A model generated the notes under the pieces. That model was not told where the DNA came from and did no database searches. It saw only the letters and a program-made list of their open reading frames with translations. This document shows, piece by piece, positions 24,229-33,164 of a stretch of 42,240 bases of DNA. The stretch spans positions 1 to 42,240 of the forward strand of contig JAFVTF010000123.1 of the NCBI GenBank assembly GCA_017503375.1. Reading direction: 5' to 3'. Both the position numbers and the translations under genes were made by a program. Source of the stretch: Lentisphaeria bacterium. Its GTDB lineage: Bacteria > Verrucomicrobiota > Lentisphaeria > Victivallales > UBA1829. How positions within the stretch are numbered: the stretch's first letter is position 1; each line of letters opens with the position of its first letter.

Positions 24229-25002
24229 ATGAGTAAACTTTCCAAAGTCAAACACGTATTCCTTGATATGGATGGAACCATTTATCAGGGAAAAACCATG
24301 TATCCCACAACCCAGCCCTTTCTGGACTTCCTGAAATCCAGAGGCATCGGTTATACATTCCTCACAAATAACTCTTCCTGCGGAATGAATGATTATGCGG
24401 AAAAACTCACCCGCATGGGATTGCCTGCTGTTCCGGAAGATTTTTACAGTTCCACTAATTACTGTATCTCTTACCTTCAGAGAAAACATCCGGAAATCAA
24501 AAAACTTTATCTTTTGAGCGTTCCCACGATCCGTCCGGAATTTGAAGAGGCAGGCTTTGAACTCGTGGAGGAAAATCCCGATGCAGTTGTTCTGGCTTTT
24601 GATAAAACCATCGACTACGAAAAAATGTGCCGTGCCGCATGGTTCATGTCAAATGATATCCCCAGCTTTGCAACCCATCCCGACGTGTTCTGTCCCACTG
24701 ACCAACCCACGTTCCTGGTGGATTGCGGTGCAATGACTGCCTGTCTGGAAACGGCAACGGGTAAAAAAATGACCGTTCTCGGAAAACCAGACCCCGGAAT
24801 GTTGATCACAGCCGCTGAAAAACTTGGGATCCGGCCGGATGAATGTCTTATGTGCGGTGACCGTTTGCAGACAGATATCGCTGTCGGAACCAATGCCGGA
24901 ACCGTTACCTGTTATATTTATCATCCGGGTGCTCCGGAATCAGAAATCCCGGATTACACGCTCAACAATCTGGCAGAATTGATTCCCCTCTGGGATAAAT
25001 AA
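24229..25002 (+). CDS. HAD-IIA (NagD-like) phosphatase
   Basis: 257 residues from ATG 24229 (GGAG upstream; an earlier in-frame ATG lies in the preceding gene). HAD motif I DMDGT with the nucleophile Asp near residue 13, TNNSS motif II, and GDRLQTDIAVGTNAG for motif IV. The C2 cap and length match NagD/pyridoxal-phosphatase type enzymes, which dephosphorylate small phosphates in the cytoplasm. Placement with nagA recalls the E. coli nag operon, where nagD is also a neighbour; the substrate is not shown by sequence. Confidence 0.85.
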   Translation: MSKLSKVKHVFLDMDGTIYQGKTMYPTTQPFLDFLKSRGIGYTFLTNNSSCGMNDYAEKLTRMGLPAVPEDFYSSTNYCISYLQRKHPEIKKLYLLSVPTIRPEFEEAGFELVEENPDAVVLAFDKTIDYEKMCRAAWFMSNDIPSFATHPDVFCPTDQPTFLVDCGAMTACLETATGKKMTVLGKPDPGMLITAAEKLGIRPDECLMCGDRLQTDIAVGTNAGTVTCYIYHPGAPESEIPDYTLNNLAELIPLWDK

Positions 25003-25046
25003 ACAGAGTTGGACAATGTTTTTCAAAAACAGAAGGAGTTTTTATC

Positions 25047-25877
25047 ATGGCTGAAAAAAAGAAAATCGGTTTTATTGACCTTTTTATTGATGAATGGCAC
25101 GCAAACAATTATCCGAAATGGTTTCGTAATGCCGGACGGGGCGGAGAATTTGAACTCGGATATGCATGGGAAGAAGCCCCTCTGGAAGGCCGGCGAAATT
25201 TACAGCAGTGGTGTGCAGAAATGGGGATGATTCCCGCTGCATCCATCGAAGAAGTCGTAGAAAAATCCGATTGTATCTGTGTTTTGGCCCCTTCAAATCC
25301 TGAAGTCCATGAACGGCTTGCAGAAGCGGCATTGAAATCCGGAAAACCTGTTTATATTGACAAACCCTTTGCCAGCAGTTTCGCCATGGCAGAACGGATA
25401 TTTGCAACCGCTGAAAAATATAACACCCCGCTTATGTCATCTTCCGCTTTGCGGTTCAGTGATGAGCTGCTCTCCGGAAAAGCTCAGGAATTGAATCCGG
25501 TCCTCTTCACAACCACAGGCGGCGGCAGAACATTTGATGAATATGGAATTCATCAGCTTGAAATGATCGCATCTGTTATGGGTACTGATGTGAAGAATAT
25601 TTCTTTCACCGGAAATGAAGACCGTCTTTCCCTTACCTACGAATTTGCAAATGGAAATATGGCTCATATTGCCTATTCTCTTTTCATGCCTTTCACAATT
25701 ACCGCAGCAGGGGAAAAAGGTTCAGTCTCCTTTACGGCCTCATCCCATATTTTTGAAAATCTGATTGATTCCATGCTTGATTTCTTTGCTGACGGGAAAA
25801 GCCGGGTTCCGAAAGAACAGACACTGGGTATTGCAAAGCTGCTGGAAGAAAGCATTGCATTGCTGCACAAAAAATAA
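25047..25877 (+). CDS. Gfo/Idh/MocA-family oxidoreductase (short form)
   Basis: 276 residues, shorter than most relatives. The N-terminus lacks the GxGxxG dinucleotide loop (it reads IGFIDLFIDEWHANN), while the GKPVYIDKP catalytic-type motif is present (near 107-115). A reduced C-terminal domain follows. The missing loop suggests altered cofactor binding, possibly a lyase-like or binding role. AGAAGGAG precedes the ATG. It lies in the nagA run, directly before a second family member, so they may act on the same sugar. Confidence 0.75.
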   Translation: MAEKKKIGFIDLFIDEWHANNYPKWFRNAGRGGEFELGYAWEEAPLEGRRNLQQWCAEMGMIPAASIEEVVEKSDCICVLAPSNPEVHERLAEAALKSGKPVYIDKPFASSFAMAERIFATAEKYNTPLMSSSALRFSDELLSGKAQELNPVLFTTTGGGRTFDEYGIHQLEMIASVMGTDVKNISFTGNEDRLSLTYEFANGNMAHIAYSLFMPFTITAAGEKGSVSFTASSHIFENLIDSMLDFFADGKSRVPKEQTLGIAKLLEESIALLHKK

Positions 25878-25910
25878 TCTCCCCCATGCAAAAAAAAAGG
25901 AAATATTGTT

Positions 25911-26954
25911 ATGAATCAGACATATCATCATATCGGTATCATCGGTTTTGGTGCAAGAGGACAGCAGCTGGCAAAGATGGTTGTCACACAGCTTCCGGCT
26001 TATGGAAAAGTAACGGCTTATGCTGATACCGATGACAATCTCGTTATTCCGGCGGATCTTTACCATAATTGTCACGGATTGAAACGGTATGGAAATTATC
26101 TGGATTTGCTGAAAGATCCTGAAATTGATACGGTTATCATTACCACGTATCCGGAAACCCATGCAGAAATTTCCATTACAGCAATGGAGGCGGGAAAAGC
26201 TGTTCTCTGCGATAAACCTGTCACCTGCGATCTGGAAGACTCTGCAAAACTCTACAATTATGTAAAAACGCATCCGTGTCAATTTGCAGTTGGTTTGAAT
26301 TTACCGTTTTACCCTTCCTCACGGAAAATAAAAGAACTGATCCGGAATGATACCATCGGAAAGCTTCTCTGCATTCGCGGGATGTGCGATGTCGGTGCGG
26401 ATTTCGGTGAAAGTGTGATCATGCGGAAATTTGCCGGACAGCCGGAAGGTCTGGTTCTGGGAAAACTCACGCATGATACTGACCTGATCCAGCATTTTGC
26501 CGATTCTTACGCTGAAGAAGTCACTGGACATACCGCGAACTTCCTGTGGAAACGCCATGGAGATATGGCAGGTTCTCATGATACAGCCGTGATTGCCGGA
26601 GTCATGAATAACGGAATCCTTTTCAGTCAATCTCTCACAAGCTGCGGTGCAACCTATGGCAGAGTGATTGAGTTATGGGGTGCAAAAGGGGTGATCCGGG
26701 CTGATATCAATTCAGAAACGATCACGATTGCACTTCACGGAGAACCGGAACAGACACTTCAGCTACCGCCCAAACCGGGGTCCCACCGCGGCGGCGATAA
26801 GGTCATGTTTGCTGAATTTCTGGATTATGTTGATTCCGGAGTAAAAACTCCATTGCGTCCGGAACGGATCCTCTCATCCATTATGATCCCTCTTGCCGCA
26901 ATGCAGCAGAAAACGGTTGAAACCGGAAAGTGGTTCCGGAGTCATGTCCGGTAA
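25911..26954 (+). CDS. Gfo/Idh/MocA-family oxidoreductase
   Basis: 347 residues. Rossmann loop IGIIGFGARGQQ (about 8-19) and GKAVLCDKP (about 94-102) are intact, followed by the family C-terminal domain with HDTDLIQHF. It is expected to be an NAD(P)-dependent sugar or sugar-acid dehydrogenase. It is the last gene of the nagA run; a weak hairpin follows at 26954-26978. Substrate unknown. Confidence 0.87.
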   Translation: MNQTYHHIGIIGFGARGQQLAKMVVTQLPAYGKVTAYADTDDNLVIPADLYHNCHGLKRYGNYLDLLKDPEIDTVIITTYPETHAEISITAMEAGKAVLCDKPVTCDLEDSAKLYNYVKTHPCQFAVGLNLPFYPSSRKIKELIRNDTIGKLLCIRGMCDVGADFGESVIMRKFAGQPEGLVLGKLTHDTDLIQHFADSYAEEVTGHTANFLWKRHGDMAGSHDTAVIAGVMNNGILFSQSLTSCGATYGRVIELWGAKGVIRADINSETITIALHGEPEQTLQLPPKPGSHRGGDKVMFAEFLDYVDSGVKTPLRPERILSSIMIPLAAMQQKTVETGKWFRSHVR

Positions 26955-26978
26955 CCGGCTTCTTGATTCCGGTATTTT
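26954..26978 (+). terminator. Weak terminator-like hairpin
   Basis: ACCGG (26954-26958) / CCGGT (26969-26973) followed by ATTTTT, starting at the last base of the stop codon. The stem is only 5 bp. Confidence 0.35.
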
Positions 26979-27297
26979 TCTGATTTGATAAAGAGGCATT
27001 TTCAAAAGTCTTCAAAAATGTCTGAAAATTCTTGCCGTGATCTGAAAATGGAGCGTTTTCGGTGGTTACTCTTCCTCCTTCGCTGAAGCTGCGGAGGACA
27101 AGCTGAGCAGCCACACTCAAACTGCCATTTTCCATATCATCAGCAATCTCTTTTCAGCCAAATTTTGCCGGACTTTTGAAATTACCTCGATAAAGAAAAA
27201 AATTTCCTGAAAAAAGTAAAAAATCAGCTTGATTTTTTCATGAAGATGGCTATGTTTTCCATAATATAAGATCACAAGAAAACAAAGGAGCTTTTTC
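26955..27297. other. 343-base intergenic region before the esterase gene
   Basis: No convincing gene. It contains a GC-rich palindrome (27073-27098), a 16-base string shared with the GH2 operator (27173-27188), an AT-rich hairpin (AAAAAATCA/TGATTTTTT, 27218-27238) that could terminate transcription, and a TAATAT -10-like hexamer before the esterase start. A short minus-strand frame across it has no recognisable product. Confidence 0.5.
27073..27098. repeat. Small palindromic element resembling FAKATED-type repeats
   Basis: TCCTCC (27073-27078) and GGAGGA (27093-27098) flank TTCGCTGAAGCTGC. The string resembles the CTTCGCTAAAGCTTCGGAAG-type palindromes that are repeated in some bacterial genomes and give spurious SFAKATEDK peptides. 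One copy only is present here. Confidence 0.35.
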
Positions 27298-29175
27298 ATG
27301 ATTACATTCGGTAATTCCGTTCAGGAATTTTATCTTCGTACAATCCGTAAAAACTATAAGGACCGTAAAAAGAGACTTGCCTCTTTCAAAACAAAAGAAG
27401 ATGTTTTGAACTACGTAGCAGAAATCCGGGAAAAGATCAAAAAGATTTTCCAGTTTCCTGCTGAAAAATGTCCGCTTGATATGCAAGTTACCGGAGAACT
27501 GGACTTCCCCGGCTGTCACATGAAAAAAGTTCTCTATCACAGCAGAGAAAATTATACCGTTACCGGAAGTTTGATCTATCCGGCTCAGAAAGCGGAAAAA
27601 TATCCGGCGATCCTGTTTGTCTGCGGTCACTCTGAAAATGGACGCTTGCGTGACATGTATCAGACAGCAGCCCGTCAGCTCGCCAGCCGGGGATTTGTGG
27701 TTCTTTCCATTGACCCAGTCGGGCAGGGCGAACGGCATCAGTTTCCTGAACTGCGTCCGATGGGATGCTGCAATGAACACAATATTCTTGGAAAACAGCT
27801 TCTACTCACCGGAGACTGGTTTGGAAATTGGCGTACATACGATGGAATCAGAGGAATTGACCTGTTGCTGAGTCTGCCGGAAGTTGATCCGGCCCGCATC
27901 GGGGTAATGGGAACGTCCGGCGGTGGAACTTTGACGACTTTGATCTCTGCCGTGGAAGACCGCCTTGCTTTTGCCGCCCCCAGCTGTTACATCACCTCAT
28001 GGTACCGTAATGTGGAAAATGAACTTCCCGCTGATATTGAACAGATGGTTCCCCGTGCCATTGAACTTGGCATGGAAATGGTTGACCTTCTGGTTGCAGG
28101 TGCGCCCAGACCCCGTTTGATTCTCGGCGAAAAGAATGATTTCTTTGATCCCAGAGGAACGAAAGAGGCTTACGAAGAACTGAAACAGCTCTATACTCTG
28201 CTGGGAAAAGGCGATGATGTGGAACTGTTTATCGGTCCCGGAAGTCACTCTCTTGCACAGCCCCTCCGGGAGACTGCTTATGACTTCTTCTGCCGTCACG
28301 CAGGATTGGTCAATCCTTCCAAAAAAGAAACTGATCCAGGCAGAATCGTGGATGAAGAACTTTTTGCAACTCCCACAGGAAACGTTCTCTCTCTGCCCGG
28401 AGAAAAGAGATTGCATGATCTCATTTTGGAACGCGCTGCCGCTCAGAAGGCCGCACGCAGAAAATATACAAAGGAAGAGATTCGTTCCATCCTGAAACAG
28501 AAGCTCGGTCTTGGAGATGTTTCTGTTCCGGAATTTCGTGTCCTCCGTGTTCAGGTTCTGGATGCACCTACTGCGAACTGGGTATCCCGCTTCGGACTGA
28601 AAACGGAAGATGAGCTGGTTATGAGTGTCCTGCACCGCAGAAGCAAAGACCTTCTGTATCATATTGAAGAAGCCAAAGCGATCAATCTCTTCATTCCGCA
28701 TCTTGATGCAAACAAGGAACTTGGAATGAGGCAGGATACGGAAGAATATGCCCTTTACGGTTTGGATTACCGCGGAGTGGGTGAATGCACTCCCACAACA
28801 TGCAGTCCGTGGTGCAACTTCTTTGCACAGTATGAATATGATTTCCACTTTACATGTCTGGGAGAAATGACCGGAATCAGCTATCTGGGCGGACGTGTTA
28901 AAGATATTCTCAGTGCGGTGGAACTGCTTTCACAGAACTGTCCGGAAATTCATCTGGAAGCACAAGGACAGGGTTCTGTTCCGGCATTGATCGCCGCTGT
29001 TCTTTCCGATAAAATCAAAAGCATCTGTCTGCGGGATCCCATTGAATCCTGGGAATCCATGGTTCAGCCGCTTGTTCCCGAACCGGAAAAATCTGCAAGA
29101 GCATGTATGATCGACGGTATTCTTCAGGATTTTGATCTTGAAGAACTGAAAGAACTGGTTGTCATCAAAAAGTGA
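27298..29175 (+). CDS. Two-domain alpha/beta-hydrolase (acetylxylan-esterase-like)
   Basis: 625 residues, no signal peptide. The first hydrolase domain (about 60-345) has VCGHSENG (oxyanion region), SIDPVGQGE and the nucleophile elbow GTSGGG. A second, weaker hydrolase-like domain (about 410-625) shows GLDYRGVGE and an elbow AQGQGS in which the nucleophile position is Gly, so it is probably inactive. Such large cytoplasmic esterases are common in PVC sugar degraders and may remove acetyl groups from oligosaccharides. AAAGGAG precedes the ATG. It leads a plus-strand run into ftsW-murG, an odd partnership. Confidence 0.78.
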   Translation: MITFGNSVQEFYLRTIRKNYKDRKKRLASFKTKEDVLNYVAEIREKIKKIFQFPAEKCPLDMQVTGELDFPGCHMKKVLYHSRENYTVTGSLIYPAQKAEKYPAILFVCGHSENGRLRDMYQTAARQLASRGFVVLSIDPVGQGERHQFPELRPMGCCNEHNILGKQLLLTGDWFGNWRTYDGIRGIDLLLSLPEVDPARIGVMGTSGGGTLTTLISAVEDRLAFAAPSCYITSWYRNVENELPADIEQMVPRAIELGMEMVDLLVAGAPRPRLILGEKNDFFDPRGTKEAYEELKQLYTLLGKGDDVELFIGPGSHSLAQPLRETAYDFFCRHAGLVNPSKKETDPGRIVDEELFATPTGNVLSLPGEKRLHDLILERAAAQKAARRKYTKEEIRSILKQKLGLGDVSVPEFRVLRVQVLDAPTANWVSRFGLKTEDELVMSVLHRRSKDLLYHIEEAKAINLFIPHLDANKELGMRQDTEEYALYGLDYRGVGECTPTTCSPWCNFFAQYEYDFHFTCLGEMTGISYLGGRVKDILSAVELLSQNCPEIHLEAQGQGSVPALIAAVLSDKIKSICLRDPIESWESMVQPLVPEPEKSARACMIDGILQDFDLEELKELVVIKK

Positions 29176-29185
29176 CCGGTGGCTG

Positions 29186-30394
29186 ATGAAACCGATTGTC
29201 GACAGGATCAGAGAAGAGGATGAGCTCCCGAAAAAGCGGGCTTATGATGTCGTGCTGCCCGCCGCCGCAGTTTTTGTTGCTTTGGTGGTGACAGTTCTGC
29301 TGTTCGGGATTACCATGCTTTATTCCACATCATTCGGCACAGATGGAACCATGTATCTTTACAAACAGTTCCAATGGGCGATTGTCGGGTTTATGGGATT
29401 TTTTGCAGCCTTGATTCTCGGTTATAAGAGAGTCTCTGACTGGAGCCTCTGGCTGATGATCGTGATTTGTATTCTTTTGCTGATAGCGGACTTTTCTCCG
29501 GCGGTCAAAGGGGCGCACCGCTGGATCAAAATCCCGAAAATCGGGAATATTCAACCGTCTGAATACGCAAAAGTCATTATCTCGCTTTTTCTTGCAAAAA
29601 TTCTTTCCGACCGGACAAGATATATTGAATCCATGCCCTTCAGAAAAGTGATTCTGCCATGCGGGATATGCTGCGGAGCTCCCATTATGCTGGTGTTGGC
29701 AGGGCATGACCTGGGAACAACGATCCTTCTGACATTGATTACGGCATCGGCAATGTTTGTAGCCGGAATCAAGCTCCGGTGGTTTCTTGTTCCGGCGGCA
29801 GTGATCCTGCCGGCAGGTTTTTTCTATATCAAGTTTTTTGACAGTATGCGCTGGGCACGTATGACAATTTTCATGGATCCGGAGGCGTATGCATCCGGGA
29901 ACGGATATCAGCTTTACAATTCTCTCCTTGCTCTGGGATCCGGAAACTGGTTCGGAATCGGTTTTACTGAAAGCCGCATGAAAATGTCGTATCTTCCTGA
30001 AGCTCACACAGACTTTATCCTGTCGATTGTCGGGGAAGAACTCGGTTATGTTGCGCTGGTACTTGTCATGCTGGCATACATCGGCATCATGACATGTGCG
30101 ATTCTGATTGCACAAAATGCGCGGACGCGTCAGGGAATGATTCTAGCTTTCTGCATCGGAATTTTCATCGGAGCTCAGGCTGTCATTAATATGGGGGTTA
30201 TCTGCGGAGCATTTCCCACAAAGGGGATGCCGGCTCCATTTATCAGTTATGGCGGCAGCAGTCTTGTGACCTGTCTTACCGCATGCGGTTTCGTTCTCAG
30301 TATCGCAATGGATACCGTCGTTCCGGAATATCCGGAAAAAATCCAAGCATGGCGGCAGGAAAAATGGAGAAAATTCAAGGAGTTATTCAAATGA
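29186..30394 (+). CDS. ftsW: FtsW/RodA-family peptidoglycan glycosyltransferase
   Basis: 402 residues from ATG 29186 (GGTGG upstream; an upstream TTG overlaps the esterase). About ten membrane segments. Family motifs include GAHRWIKIPKIGNIQPSEYAK and PAPFISYGGSSL near the C-terminus. With a class B PBP it polymerises lipid II at the septum. ATGA overlap with murG is the usual dcw-cluster pairing and favours FtsW over RodA. It starts 10 bases after the esterase stop. Confidence 0.9.
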   Translation: MKPIVDRIREEDELPKKRAYDVVLPAAAVFVALVVTVLLFGITMLYSTSFGTDGTMYLYKQFQWAIVGFMGFFAALILGYKRVSDWSLWLMIVICILLLIADFSPAVKGAHRWIKIPKIGNIQPSEYAKVIISLFLAKILSDRTRYIESMPFRKVILPCGICCGAPIMLVLAGHDLGTTILLTLITASAMFVAGIKLRWFLVPAAVILPAGFFYIKFFDSMRWARMTIFMDPEAYASGNGYQLYNSLLALGSGNWFGIGFTESRMKMSYLPEAHTDFILSIVGEELGYVALVLVMLAYIGIMTCAILIAQNARTRQGMILAFCIGIFIGAQAVINMGVICGAFPTKGMPAPFISYGGSSLVTCLTACGFVLSIAMDTVVPEYPEKIQAWRQEKWRKFKELFK

Positions 30395-31509
30395 AACGGT
30401 TAATTATAAGCTGCGGCGGGACCGGCGGACACTTTATGCCGGGATTGAGTATTGCAAGAACTTTTCAGGAGAATGGAGGAGAAGTCCTTCTTCTGCTGGG
30501 CGGTAAAAATGCACCGAAACAGATGGAAACCGCTGCAAAATACGGAATCGTATCCATGCAGTTCCCGGCTTCTTATCCATCGGCGAATCCCATCCGTATG
30601 GGGAAATTTCTTTTTCATACAGCGTCCGGTTACATCAAATGCCGGGATGCCGTTAAAAAATTTCAGCCGGATGCTTTGCTGGCAATGGGGAGTTTTGCAT
30701 CTCTGGCTCCCGTTTCAGCCGCAAAATCTCTGAATGTTCCGGTATTCCTCCATGATGGAAACACAAAGCTGGGGAAAGCAAATCTTTTTCTGAGCCGTTA
30801 TGCAAAGGCTATGGCTCTCTCTTTCCCGACCTTAAACGCAGATCAGGCGAAGTGTCCTGCAGTACAGACAGGGTTCCCTCTGCGTCCGGAATTGATTGCC
30901 GGTGAACTTTCAAAAGCGGATGCCATCGCAGAATTGAACAGACTCTACAATGCAAATCTTTCCCCGGAGAGACCGACTGTTCTCGTTTTCGGCGGAAGTC
31001 TGGGTGCTGATACCATCAATAAAAAAATGGTGATTGAAGGTGACCCGGAAGAAACAAAAGATTTGCAGTTCCTCCGTTTGTGCGGTCCCGGAAAACTGGA
31101 TTCTCTCAAAGAACTTTATGACAGACAGAACTGCAAAGTCCTTGCATTGGAATCTGCACAGGAAATGCACCTGTTTTATTCCGCAGCGGATCTTGTGATT
31201 TCCAGAGCCGGCGGCAGCACAGTTTCTGAAATTGCTGTCTATGGAAAATATGCCTTGCTGATGCCGTACCCGTTTGCGGCTGAAAATCATCAGGAAGATA
31301 ATGCGCGCTGGCTTGTCTCTGCGGGCGGCGCGGAAATCCTGCATGACTCAGAAGCAAGTGAAGCCGGTTTTACCGCATGGATTCTGAACTGGCTGAAACA
31401 TCAGCAGGAATTCCGGGAAAAAGGAAAAAAATCAAAAACAATAGCAAGGCCTGATGCCTCCCGACAGGTTCTTGATATGATCGAAAATATCACAAATCTT
31501 CCAAAATGA
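30391..31509 (+). CDS. murG: MurG, undecaprenyl-PP-MurNAc-pentapeptide GlcNAc transferase
   Basis: 372 residues from ATG 30391 (AAGGAG at 8 bases, ATGA overlap with ftsW). GT28 motifs are clear: SCGGTGGHFMPG near the N-terminus, VFGGSLGADTIN in the middle, and SRAGGSTVSEI plus ENHQEDNAR in the UDP-GlcNAc site. It adds GlcNAc to lipid I on the inner face of the membrane to make lipid II. No other dcw genes are in the window, so the cluster is broken up. Confidence 0.94.
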   Translation: MKRLIISCGGTGGHFMPGLSIARTFQENGGEVLLLLGGKNAPKQMETAAKYGIVSMQFPASYPSANPIRMGKFLFHTASGYIKCRDAVKKFQPDALLAMGSFASLAPVSAAKSLNVPVFLHDGNTKLGKANLFLSRYAKAMALSFPTLNADQAKCPAVQTGFPLRPELIAGELSKADAIAELNRLYNANLSPERPTVLVFGGSLGADTINKKMVIEGDPEETKDLQFLRLCGPGKLDSLKELYDRQNCKVLALESAQEMHLFYSAADLVISRAGGSTVSEIAVYGKYALLMPYPFAAENHQEDNARWLVSAGGAEILHDSEASEAGFTAWILNWLKHQQEFREKGKKSKTIARPDASRQVLDMIENITNLPK

Positions 31510-31522
31510 AGGAGAAACGAAC

Positions 31523-32152
31523 ATGAAAAAACTGATGATTCTCTGCCTCGCTGTACTGACTGCCGGACTCTCTGCCCAAAATGTGAAACTGATTGCACCT
31601 CAGACGTCTGGCGGTGCAACTCTCCGCGAAGCTCTGACAAAACGCTGTACAAACCGGAATTATACAGGGAAGGAACTCTCTGCTCAACAGCTTTCTGATC
31701 TTTTCTATTCCGCCTGCGGAATGAACCGGAAGGACGCAAAGAAACTGACAATTCCCACCGCAAGAAATGCTCAGGACCTGGTCCTTTATGCTGCAACCAA
31801 ACAGGCTCTTTACCGTTATGATGCAGCCTCTCACTCATTGGTATTCCTCAAAAAAGGCGACTTCCGTCAACAGTTCGGAATGCAGAAGGGAATGTTTGCC
31901 AAAGCTGCAGTGGTTTTGATTTATACCTCCGATTTGAAAAAATTGAATTTCGGAAATTCCGATGCGGAAAAGAAAGTTTATGCCGGAGTTCATGCCGGAT
32001 TCGCAATGCAGAATGTCGGACTCTATTGTGCTGCGGAAGGTCTTGGAAACGTAATTATCGGTTCCTATGACCGGAAAAAGACTCCTGAACTGCTCGGATT
32101 GACAAAAGGTCAGCCTGTCCTGATGGTTCAGCTGGTTGGAGTCCTCAAATAA
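31523..32152 (+). CDS. Secreted nitroreductase-like (SagB/ThcOx-type) protein
   Basis: 209 residues with signal peptide MKKLMILCLAVLTAGLSAQ. The mature part has the nitroreductase core: TLREALTKRCTNRNYTGKEL, SACGMNR, PTARNAQDLVLY and a C-terminal NVIIGSYDRKKTPELLGL. Such proteins bind FMN; relatives in Bacteroidetes-like gut bacteria are periplasmic with unknown donors. It starts 13 bases after murG with a GGAG signal. Confidence 0.8.
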   Translation: MKKLMILCLAVLTAGLSAQNVKLIAPQTSGGATLREALTKRCTNRNYTGKELSAQQLSDLFYSACGMNRKDAKKLTIPTARNAQDLVLYAATKQALYRYDAASHSLVFLKKGDFRQQFGMQKGMFAKAAVVLIYTSDLKKLNFGNSDAEKKVYAGVHAGFAMQNVGLYCAAEGLGNVIIGSYDRKKTPELLGLTKGQPVLMVQLVGVLK

Positions 32153-32183
32153 TCCGGCAACTGAAAATGTACGGGGATTTTTT

Positions 32184-33164
32184 ATGAAAAAAGAAAAAGG
32201 ATATGCTTTGGGAATTGATCTCGGCGGTACGAAGATTTATGCTGTTGTTACGGCTCCTGATCATACCGTTGTTGCCCGGGCAAAGCGTCCTACAAATCCG
32301 GAAAAATCCCCGGCGGAAACCGTTGCCGATATGTATGAAACCGCAGCGGAAGCTGTTGCATCTGCCGGATTGAACTGGAACGATATCAGCTGTATCGGAG
32401 CTGCAGTTCCATCTCCGGTCGATCCGGAAACCGGAGAGTGCTTTCATGCGGTCAATCTCGGATGGAAAAATATCTCTCTGAAATCTCTGCTGAAAAATCA
32501 ATTCCGGCAGGATGTTGTTCTCGGAAATGATGCCAACCTGGGGTTATTGGGAGAACATTATTGCGGTGCAGCAAAAGGTTTCCGCTCATCAGTCGGCTAT
32601 TTTATCGGAACCGGTCTGGGTGGAGCTGTTATTATTGACGGAAAACTTCATGTGGGGCACAAAGGTGTTGCGGGGGAACTTGGACATTGCACGGTTCGTG
32701 TCGGCGGAAGACGCTGCGGCTGCGGGAAACGCGGGTGTCTTGAGGCTTACTGCAGTAAGATTGCTTTTGTAAAAGCTCTGAAGAAAAAAGTTTTCAAACG
32801 CGGAGAAAATACCATGCTCCCGGAAGATAAGTTCAATGAAAAAAGCCGTAATATCAAGAGCAAATATCTTGCCAGAGCTTATGAAAATGAAGATATTCCT
32901 GTCAGAAAAGTTGTTGATAAGGGGCTGCGGATGCTGGGCGCTGCCGCAGCATCCATCTGTGCGGCAGTTTCTCCGGAATGTATTGTTATCGGCGGAGGAG
33001 TTGCCGAAGCTCTGGGAAAATCGCTTCTTCCTGTGTTTGAGGCATCTTTCCGGGATAATCTGTTCGGTTTGAATCCGGGAGATATCGAAATCCGGCTTTC
33101 TGAATTGGGCGACGATGCTGTGGCTGTCGGTGCCGCTATTCTGGCCCGGGAGAGTTCAAAATGA
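32184..33164 (+). CDS. ROK-family sugar kinase
   Basis: 326 residues from ATG 32184 (GGGGA upstream). ATP-binding GIDLGGTKIYAVV (about 9-21), catalytic-type GNDAN, GELGH and the ROK zinc signature CGCGKRGCLEAYCSK. A Lys-rich insert (about 200-235) precedes the final helices. It probably phosphorylates glucose or an N-acyl-hexosamine; no DNA-binding domain, so a kinase rather than a repressor. It overlaps the Ppx/GppA gene by ATGA. Confidence 0.88.
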   Translation: MKKEKGYALGIDLGGTKIYAVVTAPDHTVVARAKRPTNPEKSPAETVADMYETAAEAVASAGLNWNDISCIGAAVPSPVDPETGECFHAVNLGWKNISLKSLLKNQFRQDVVLGNDANLGLLGEHYCGAAKGFRSSVGYFIGTGLGGAVIIDGKLHVGHKGVAGELGHCTVRVGGRRCGCGKRGCLEAYCSKIAFVKALKKKVFKRGENTMLPEDKFNEKSRNIKSKYLARAYENEDIPVRKVVDKGLRMLGAAAASICAAVSPECIVIGGGVAEALGKSLLPVFEASFRDNLFGLNPGDIEIRLSELGDDAVAVGAAILARESSK

